Part shown: positions 1 through 5,977 of the stretch, in pieces
Numbering within the stretch: position 1 is the first letter of the stretch
Layout: each line of letters begins with the position of its first letter
Source of the DNA: Candidatus Aminicenantota bacterium
Lineage (GTDB): Bacteria > Acidobacteriota > Aminicenantia > UBA2199
DNA length: 8,441 bases
Direction: 5' to 3'
Assembly: GCA_029939015.1 (NCBI GenBank)
Contig: JAOZTV010000127.1
Span: 1-8,441 of the forward strand
Program-made: the position numbers and the translations under genes
Notes under the pieces: model-generated
The model's database searches: none
The model's input: the letters and a program-made list of their open reading frames with translations, nothing else
What the model was told of the DNA's origin: nothing

Positions 1-21
1 TTCATCTTTTGTTCTACTCAT
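1..21 (-). CDS. Possible start of the next operon gene (7 codons visible)
   Basis: An ATG at 21 opens a frame reading MSRTKDE up to the window edge, 19 bases after the stop of the PP2C gene. Two purine-rich stretches precede it: AAGG ending 10 bases upstream and GAGG ending only 2 bases upstream. The short gap matches the rest of the operon, and no terminator-like hairpin lies between. Seven residues are too few to name a product. Confidence 0.4.
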
Positions 22-40
22 TGCCTCTTTGCCTTTTATT

Positions 41-1735
41 TTACTCAACTTCAAAAATTGCAATTGTAATGTCATCTTCAATTTTATAAGTATAATTAAA
101 AACATCTTCTTTTATTTTAGCAATTAGGTCTGAAATATTATTTTTTCTATTATTTTTATAAATATCAATTACTCTATCAAGTCCAAATTCATTATTATTG
201 GCATCCTTAGCTTCTATAATTCCATCAGTATAAAACAATACTCTATCGCCTTTGTTAAGAATTACTTCTTTTTCCTCAAACTCAGAGTTTTCAAATATTC
301 CAATAAAAAAGCCCTCGGTATTTAACTCAATAATATCATCAGAATCTGCCCTTAAAAGCAATGGTGGTGGATGATTTGCATTAGTATAAACAAACTTATT
401 TTCATCTCTAAAAAAAATACCATAGAATGAAGTAAAATATTCGCCGGAATTCAAGTATTGGAAAAACTCACTATTAAGCATATTATATAAAAGTTCAGGC
501 GAAAGAACATCTTTTGCATATAGGGAGAAAAAAACCTTTAGCATAGATGAAATTAAAGCTGCTGCAACACCGTGTCCAGCAATATCTGACAAGAAAATAC
601 CATACATTCCATCTTCTAACTTACTAATATCAATAAAATCCCCAGAAACCTTTATAAGAGGTATAAATATATAGTCACTTTTTAGACCTGATAAATCATC
701 TAATGATGCTTTTTTAGGTAGAAATGTATTTTGAAATTCTGCTGCAAGATCTAATTCAAAAACATATTCATCTCTTATTTTTTCAAGTTCTTTAAATTTA
801 TTATAAATCTCAAAACTATCATTTTCTTCTCTCTTAATTTCTGTATTATCAATAAATTCAGAAATTTTAATTAATGATACTTCATTTCCTTTCTTATTAT
901 AATTAACCTCATCAAAGGAATTCATAGCAAGCAATACACCTCTTCCGCTCTCTCCAAGCAAGTTTTCAGGGTCATTAGGGTTAGGAATACTATTTACATC
1001 AAACCCATTCCCTTCATCACTAATAATAATTTTCAAATATTCATTATTAGAAAATATTTTAATACCAACTTTTTTATCCTTATACAATGGATTAAGCATT
1101 CTTTCTGTTAAAAAAGTTTTATAATTACCATTTTCTAACACTTCATGTTTTTCTTCATAAGAAATATTAAGATTTCCATGTTCTATCGCGTTTAGTAGTA
1201 TTTCCTGTAAACCTACTCTAATAAAATAATCATTTTCAAATAAATACGAAGAATTAGCTAAGACTGAATCAATTACATAAGGAATTACACCAATATCATT
1301 TCCAATTTGAAGATATTTCTTATCCCATTTGAATATATCCAAGCTTAATTTAAGTTTTATTTTTTTAAACAAAGACTCTATTTTATTAATCAAATAATGA
1401 AGATCTTTGGGCTTGAACGGTTTTTTTAAAAGGTCAATTGCACCATTTTTCATCGCATTAATAATCATTTTCTGATCCGAATACCCAGTAATGACGATTA
1501 TTGGCACGTCCCTATTTTTTTTTTTAATTTCTTTTACTACTTTATCACCACTGATATCAGGTAGTCTCATATCAGTTATAATAATATCAGGTTTATACTC
1601 TTCAAATTTTGCGATACCTGTTTTGCCATTTTCTGCAAGAATAACTTCATAATTATATATAATAAAGAATTCTTGTAAATACTCCAATAAATCTAAATTA
1701 TCGTCAATTATTAAAATTTTACCTTTTAATGTCAT
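41..1735 (-). CDS. Receiver–HATPase–PP2C (SpoIIE/RsbU-type) phosphatase
   Basis: A 564-aa output protein that probably controls a partner-switching pathway. Residues 5–122 are a receiver with Asp11/Asp12, phospho-acceptor Asp55 in TDMRLPD, Thr83 and Lys105. Residues about 150–292 are an RsbW/SpoIIAB-like ATPase fold with N box E178-xxx-NAIEHGN, G1 DEGNGFD at 240–246 and GRGV at 264–267. A probable coiled coil spans about 302–345. Residues 345–564 are a SpoIIE-type PP2C phosphatase with VSGDF (Asp366), SDIAGHG (Asp384), NANHPPPLLL, YTDGIIEA (Asp504) and DDIT (Asp554/555), so both metal sites look complete. GGAGAGGG lies 9 bases before the ATG. Phosphorylation by CheA could switch phosphatase activity toward a STAS-type antagonist; this is inferred, and no STAS protein is visible. 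Compare P. aeruginosa HsbR, which has related modules in another order. Confidence 0.93.
   Translation of the reverse strand: MTLKGKILIIDDNLDLLEYLQEFFIIYNYEVILAENGKTGIAKFEEYKPDIIITDMRLPDISGDKVVKEIKKKNRDVPIIVITGYSDQKMIINAMKNGAIDLLKKPFKPKDLHYLINKIESLFKKIKLKLSLDIFKWDKKYLQIGNDIGVIPYVIDSVLANSSYLFENDYFIRVGLQEILLNAIEHGNLNISYEEKHEVLENGNYKTFLTERMLNPLYKDKKVGIKIFSNNEYLKIIISDEGNGFDVNSIPNPNDPENLLGESGRGVLLAMNSFDEVNYNKKGNEVSLIKISEFIDNTEIKREENDSFEIYNKFKELEKIRDEYVFELDLAAEFQNTFLPKKASLDDLSGLKSDYIFIPLIKVSGDFIDISKLEDGMYGIFLSDIAGHGVAAALISSMLKVFFSLYAKDVLSPELLYNMLNSEFFQYLNSGEYFTSFYGIFFRDENKFVYTNANHPPPLLLRADSDDIIELNTEGFFIGIFENSEFEEKEVILNKGDRVLFYTDGIIEAKDANNNEFGLDRVIDIYKNNRKNNISDLIAKIKEDVFNYTYKIEDDITIAIFEVE
1515..1525 (-). 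repeat. Homopolymer of 11 A (coding strand) in the receiver–PP2C gene
   Basis: Eleven consecutive adenines on the coding strand encode Lys71–Lys73 and the start of Asn74, between the third beta strand and the switch Thr of the receiver. It is the longest single-base run I saw in the window. Runs of this length are prone to polymerase slippage and to sequencing indels. The frame is intact as given. Confidence 0.85.
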
Positions 1736-2781
1736 TAATATTTACCCTCTCCGAATTCTACAATTTTTTTTGGAATTTCAGATAATGAAAATTGTTTCTC
1801 AACCCCGCCCATTTCATAGGCTCTTTTTGGCATTCCATATACTATGGAAGAATTTTTATCCTGTCCAAGAGTTCTACAACCTTTTTCTCTCATCATTGCC
1901 ATTCCTTTAGCTCCATCCTCACCCATACCTGTTAAAATCACTCCAAGAATATTTTTGTCAGCTATTTTTGATGCAGATTGAAATAATATATTAACGGCAG
2001 GTCTATGAAAACCTACAGGATTTCCTTCAATTAATGATATATAATAAAGACCTGATTTTTTCACAACAGCCGTATGTACATCGCCTGGAGCAATAAGTAT
2101 AGTACCAGCTGTAATAGGTGTATTATGTTCTGCTATTTTTACATCAAGTTCTAATTTTTTATCTAATTGTAGAGCAAGCGATTCTAAAAATGTTTTTGGC
2201 ATATGCTGAACTACAACAATACCTGGAACATTTTTGGGTAATCTTGAGAATATATTTGTAAGTGTCTGTACTCCACCTGTAGAAGAACCAATTAAAACAA
2301 GTTTTTTTGATAAATTTATACTTGGTATTGTTGATTGGATTATAGATTTATCTGAAGAAAATAAAGATTTTTTCTTTAAGTTTGATGATGATGCATTTTT
2401 AACTTTTTGCAAAATTTCTATTTTTGTTTCATTCAAATCATCCCAGGATGCAGCATCTGGTTTTGATATATAGTCAATTGCACCAATTTCTAAAGCTTCA
2501 AGAGTAATACCAGCACCCTTTTTGGTTAAAGTACTTAGCATTATAACAGGTGTAGGACGTGATTTCATGATTTTTTTTAAAAATTCAATACCATTCATCC
2601 TTGGCATCTCAATGTCAAGAGTTATTACATCAGGCCAATTCTCTTTCATAATAGACCTAGCTTTATAAGGATCAGAGGCTGAACCAATAACTTCTAATTC
2701 AGGATCACTGTCAAATAATTCCTTCAAAAAGGTTCTTATTACAACTGAATCATCAACAATTAATACTTTCTTTTTTATCAT
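1735..2781 (-). CDS. cheB: Receptor methylesterase/deamidase CheB, response-regulator controlled
   Basis: Removes receptor methyl esters (and may deamidate glutamines) when its receiver is phosphorylated by CheA, giving negative feedback. Receiver: residues 4–122 with acidic Asp10/Asp11, phospho-acceptor Asp56 in TLDIEMP, Thr84 and Lys107. Linker: about 123–158, Ser/Lys-rich. Methylesterase domain: about 160–345 with the catalytic triad Ser167 (GSSTGG), His193 (VVQHMP) and Asp289 (TGMGEDGA), and the FHRPAVN motif at 258–264. The length of 348 aa is typical. The start shares one base with the cheD stop (TAATG), with GGAGA 10 bases upstream. Its own stop overlaps the ATG of the next gene in the same way. 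All catalytic residues are present, so it should be active. Confidence 0.97.
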   Translation of the reverse strand: MIKKKVLIVDDSVVIRTFLKELFDSDPELEVIGSASDPYKARSIMKENWPDVITLDIEMPRMNGIEFLKKIMKSRPTPVIMLSTLTKKGAGITLEALEIGAIDYISKPDAASWDDLNETKIEILQKVKNASSSNLKKKSLFSSDKSIIQSTIPSINLSKKLVLIGSSTGGVQTLTNIFSRLPKNVPGIVVVQHMPKTFLESLALQLDKKLELDVKIAEHNTPITAGTILIAPGDVHTAVVKKSGLYYISLIEGNPVGFHRPAVNILFQSASKIADKNILGVILTGMGEDGAKGMAMMREKGCRTLGQDKNSSIVYGMPKRAYEMGGVEKQFSLSEIPKKIVEFGEGKY

Positions 2782-3326
2782 TATAGTTGTATCTCCGCCT
2801 TTTTTCTATATTTGTCTTCAATTTGAATAATTTTTTCAACCTTTGTTTCAATCTTTTTTATTAGAACTCTTCCAGTTTTAGGGAAGAAAAAAACTTTCCT
2901 TGCAAAACTACCACCTACATCAATAGATTGAATTGGAATTCCTTCCATGCCAAGAAAAGCTTTGATAAATCTAATATTATTATCACCGATTCTCATTTTA
3001 CTACCAGATAAATCGGCTCCTCCAAACACTTTAGCCTTTATACTTTCTCTATCGATATTAAGCTTAATTAATTCTCCCATTAAAAGTTCCATTGCATACA
3101 TTCCAAATCTTGCAGTTGGACTTAAAAAAATTTCTTCATCTCTAAAATCACCCGGTATCAAAAAGTGATTCATTCCTCCAATACCAGTGTTTTCATCATA
3201 GATACATGTAGAGATACAAGAACCTAATACAGTGGCAATACCTACATCTTTATTTGTTGCATAAAATTCACCAACATTAATAATTTTGATATTTTTCTTG
3301 AATTTTTCCATATATAAATCTTTCAT
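2781..3326 (-). CDS. cheD: Chemoreceptor glutamine deamidase CheD
   Basis: Converts specific receptor glutamines to glutamates, creating methylation sites for CheR and tuning receptor activity. The 181-aa protein has the cysteine-hydrolase signature TVLGSCIST with nucleophile Cys37, the partner His54 in GMNHFLIPG, a nearby Thr32, and the FGGADLSG and IPIQSIDVGG motifs of the family. A slightly longer N-terminus and a charged tail (about 160–181) lie outside the core. The start at ATG 3326 overlaps the cheR stop as ATGA and has AGAAGG 4 bases upstream; the ATG five codons later has only a weak site. No CheC, the usual CheD partner and CheY phosphatase of Bacillus and Thermotoga, is in the window, so CheD may act alone or the partner is elsewhere. 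It is joined to cheB by TAATG. Confidence 0.95.
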   Translation of the reverse strand: MKDLYMEKFKKNIKIINVGEFYATNKDVGIATVLGSCISTCIYDENTGIGGMNHFLIPGDFRDEEIFLSPTARFGMYAMELLMGELIKLNIDRESIKAKVFGGADLSGSKMRIGDNNIRFIKAFLGMEGIPIQSIDVGGSFARKVFFFPKTGRVLIKKIETKVEKIIQIEDKYRKKAEIQL

Positions 3327-4153
3327 AATACCTTCTTATAAATTGAATTTTTTATGAATTTGTATTGATTATTCCATCTAAATAAGTTTTCTGATTGACC
3401 TGAAAAAACATAGCTTTGTTCACTTAATACATTATAAAATTTATTATATAATTTATCCTTAGTTTCTTCATTAAAATAAATAGCAACATTACGACAAAAG
3501 ATAATATCAATTTTACCTTTAAAGGAAAACTTATCATAAATAAGATTAATCTTTCTAAACCCGACATATTTTTTTAAATTTTCCTTTATAATGTATTGAT
3601 CTTCATTTAACTTATCAAAATACAATTTCACTTTACTTTTATCTAATTTATTTAACTCTTCTTTTGTATAAGCTCCTCTTTTTGCCTTTGAAAGTACAAC
3701 AGTATCAATATCAGATCCTAAAATTTTCAAATCAATATTGTCAGGAATACTTCCATTAAAATAATCAAGCATTTCAAAAAGTATTGTATATACTTCAGCG
3801 CCTGTTGAACAGGCAGCACTCCAAATTCTTATGATGTTTTTCTTATTTTTTAAGAGCTCAGGTAGAATTAATAATTTCAAAACAGAAAATTGGTCTGATT
3901 CCCTATAAAAATAGGTAAGGTTTGTTGTGATTTTATTTACTAATTCAAGGATTTCAGAAGGGTCTTCGTTTAACAGTGCTATATATTCCCCAAATCCGGA
4001 AATACCTTTCTTTAAAAGCCTTTTGGATAAACGGGCAACAATTAAAGCACTTTTTGTATCTGCTAAAGTTATACCTGTTGTATCATAGACAATTTTTCTA
4101 ATCCTATTAAAATCTTCTTTTTCTAAAAGCAAATCTGAATTAATATCTAACAT
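3323..4153 (-). CDS. cheR: Chemotaxis receptor methyltransferase CheR
   Basis: Transfers methyl groups from S-adenosylmethionine to glutamates of chemoreceptors, opposing CheB. This 276-aa protein has the usual length. The N-terminal helical CheR_N domain covers about 11–68. The Rossmann domain follows, with TTNLTYFYRE at 76–85, the SAM-binding stretch IWSAACSTGAEVY at 110–122, the acidic GSDID at 146–150, a beta-subdomain around 176–206, and FCRNVAIYF at 219–227. Oddity: SAM motif I reads STGAEVYT where STGEEPYS is nearly universal, so a Glu and a Pro are replaced; the first aromatic pair is YFYR rather than FFR. AGGA lies 4 bases before the ATG. There is a 25-base gap to the gene before it and a 4-nt ATGA overlap with cheD. 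The family is certain; full activity is likely but the motif change is worth checking. Confidence 0.95.
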   Translation of the reverse strand: MLDINSDLLLEKEDFNRIRKIVYDTTGITLADTKSALIVARLSKRLLKKGISGFGEYIALLNEDPSEILELVNKITTNLTYFYRESDQFSVLKLLILPELLKNKKNIIRIWSAACSTGAEVYTILFEMLDYFNGSIPDNIDLKILGSDIDTVVLSKAKRGAYTKEELNKLDKSKVKLYFDKLNEDQYIIKENLKKYVGFRKINLIYDKFSFKGKIDIIFCRNVAIYFNEETKDKLYNKFYNVLSEQSYVFSGQSENLFRWNNQYKFIKNSIYKKVL

Positions 4154-4178
4154 ATTATCCTATATGACAACAACTATT

Positions 4179-5483
4179 TTAAGCTGCATCATTTCCAAAA
4201 ACAATTTCTTTTACCTTTAAAATAACAATAAATTTGTCATCTTTTTGACCAATTCCGATTACATAATTAGATGGAATATTTTTCATATTAGGAGCATCTT
4301 TAATTTGATTATCTTTTAGTTGTACAACCTCTGATATTCTATCAACTATAATTCCAAATTTCTTATCATCTAAATTAATTATAAGAATTATTGTTTTACC
4401 ATCATATTCCCTTTCTTCAAAGTCAAGTTTTAATCTAAAATCATAAACAGGTAGAATGTCACCTCTGAGATTAATTATTCCTTTTGTAAAATTTTCACTA
4501 TCTGGAATACTTGTAATAGACTGCATTGTAACAATTTCCTGAATAAGTTTTATTCCAATGCCATATTCTTCATCACCAATTAAAAAAGTCATAAATTCAT
4601 TCTCATCATTAATTGCTTCAATATCATCCTCAAACTCTTCTTCTGAATCATCTTCCAATATTTTAGCTGGTAGTTCCTTTTTTTCTTCTGGTTTGCTTTC
4701 TATAATTTCTTCTTTTTTTATTACTTCTTTTTTTTCATCGACAACATCAACTATATTGTCAATTTTTAATTCAATAATATCATTATCTTTAATTCCAAAA
4801 GTATGAGCTACAAGATCTTTATCCAACACAGAAGCATATATGATTTTTAATGGAATACCTTCACCGGAAAAATTATCACCTGAAATAACAAATTCAATAT
4901 CAACTGAACTTTCGACAATTTCTCCTGTCTTTCCTACCTCTTTAAGTAAGTCTAATATATTATTATAAGTTTTGCCTTCAACAAATTCCATTCTTATAAG
5001 ATATACAGTCTGTCCTTTTTTTTTAAAAGTATCAAACTTATACTTACTCATTTGCACTGGAATACCAAAGGCTTCTACTGATATATTTTCAGATAGTGAT
5101 TCATTATTGTTTTTAATTACAGATTCCATATCTGCTACATTAGAAATTATATCATAACTATCACTCTCTCCAGAATCTTCAAGCATTTCTTTTAGTTTAT
5201 CAATTGAAGTTAATACTTTAGTAGAAATTTTAGGCGTAAAAACCAGATTACCATTTCTGACAAGATTAAAAATATCTTCCATTTTATGTGATAATTTTTC
5301 AATATTTTTCAATCCAAGGAAAGAAGATCCACCCTTAACTGAATGTACTGCTCTAAAAACGCTATTAATTAATTCTTCATCAGCTTGTCCCTGTTCTATT
5401 TGAATAATATCTTCTTCAATATGCTTTAAATGCTCTAACGATTCCTCAACAAACTCAGGTATTAAATCTTCAAATTCTCCCAT
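4179..5483 (-). CDS. Hpt–CheW fusion protein (kinase-less CheA paralogue)
   Basis: A CheA-like protein of 434 aa without a catalytic core. Residues about 1–105 are an Hpt domain with candidate phospho-acceptor His47 in FRAVHSVKGGSSFLG, so phosphate could be accepted. Residues about 136–243 form an alpha/beta region whose FGIPVQMS start echoes FGIHIEMS of the neighbouring CheA, suggesting a related P2-like module. Residues 244–294 are a Lys/Glu/Asp-rich, probably disordered linker. Residues 296–430 are a CheW domain with NLRG at 338–341 and YDFR at 347–350. There is no P3 dimerisation helix pair and no N, G1 or G2 box, so it cannot autophosphorylate. The start has AAAAGGAG with a 6-base spacer. 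It probably docks in the array and is phosphorylated in trans, as reported for R. sphaeroides CheA3 by CheA4; this role is inferred. Automatic labels may read CheA or CheW, and neither is accurate. Confidence 0.92.
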   Translation of the reverse strand: MGEFEDLIPEFVEESLEHLKHIEEDIIQIEQGQADEELINSVFRAVHSVKGGSSFLGLKNIEKLSHKMEDIFNLVRNGNLVFTPKISTKVLTSIDKLKEMLEDSGESDSYDIISNVADMESVIKNNNESLSENISVEAFGIPVQMSKYKFDTFKKKGQTVYLIRMEFVEGKTYNNILDLLKEVGKTGEIVESSVDIEFVISGDNFSGEGIPLKIIYASVLDKDLVAHTFGIKDNDIIELKIDNIVDVVDEKKEVIKKEEIIESKPEEKKELPAKILEDDSEEEFEDDIEAINDENEFMTFLIGDEEYGIGIKLIQEIVTMQSITSIPDSENFTKGIINLRGDILPVYDFRLKLDFEEREYDGKTIILIINLDDKKFGIIVDRISEVVQLKDNQIKDAPNMKNIPSNYVIGIGQKDDKFIVILKVKEIVFGNDAA

Positions 5484-5495
5484 CTTTTTCTCCTT

Positions 5496-5966
5496 TTAAA
5501 TCCCATCCAATAGGTCTATCTCATCACTTGAAAATAATTTATCAACAGCAAAAAGCATAGTAAATTTATTGTCTTTTTCAACCATTCCATTAATAAATTT
5601 CCGACTATTCTTATTAGAAAAACTTAAAGGCTCTTTAATTTCATCATCTTCAATGCTTATCATATCTGAAACACTATCGACTAACAAACCTATAAGCCGT
5701 CCTGAAACCTCCATAACGATAATAACTGAATATTCATTGATATCCTTTTTATCTAGTTTAAGAAGAGTCCTTAAGCAAATTATTGGAACAGCAGTGCCCC
5801 TTAAGCCTAAGACACCTAAAATAAATTCTGGAGTCTCAGGAACTTTAGTAAGATCTTGATACCTGATTATTTCTTTGATTTTTTTTAATTCAATACCATA
5901 AATTTCTTCAAGATTAAATGTCATATATTGATTAGTTTTTTTAATTGCTTTAATATTTGTAGACAT
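5496..5966 (-). CDS. cheW: Chemotaxis coupling protein CheW
   Basis: Adaptor that joins receptor tips to the P5 domain of CheA in the array. This 156-aa protein is one CheW domain: residues about 12–150 run from QYMTFNLEEIYGIE through EIIRYQDLTKVP, the conserved LRG at 55–57, and a C-terminal half with GLLVDSVSDM. The ATG at 5966 is supported by AGGGAG at 5974–5979 with a 7-base spacer; that site overlaps the cheA stop codon. Oddities: the usual N-LRG is G-LRG, and the usual VIDLR after it is IICLR, putting Cys64 where Asp is common. The second CheW domain of this operon keeps YDFR there. A 12-base gap leads to the Hpt–CheW gene. The identification is secure; whether the substitutions alter receptor or CheA binding is unknown. 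Confidence 0.95.
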   Translation of the reverse strand: MSTNIKAIKKTNQYMTFNLEEIYGIELKKIKEIIRYQDLTKVPETPEFILGVLGLRGTAVPIICLRTLLKLDKKDINEYSVIIVMEVSGRLIGLLVDSVSDMISIEDDEIKEPLSFSNKNSRKFINGMVEKDNKFTMLFAVDKLFSSDEIDLLDGI

Positions 5967-5977
5967 AAGAAATCTCC

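Noticed and set aside
1515..1525. T-run on the plus strand as a rho-independent terminator
   Set aside because: It has no GC-rich hairpin before it on either strand and lies inside a conserved coding domain; other T-runs (5016–5024) are likewise Lys codons.
2234..2473. Plus-strand open frame inside cheB; similar frames at 2947–3168, 4558–4806, 4972–5157 and 5569–5859
   Set aside because: All lie antisense to well-conserved domains and read as low-complexity Ser/Ile/Leu strings, the expected shadow of Lys/Asp/Glu-rich genes.
4154..4178. Promoter or small RNA in the largest complete gap of the operon, before cheR
   Set aside because: Only 25 bases, holding the cheR ribosome site; no -35/-10 pair or hairpin can be supported.
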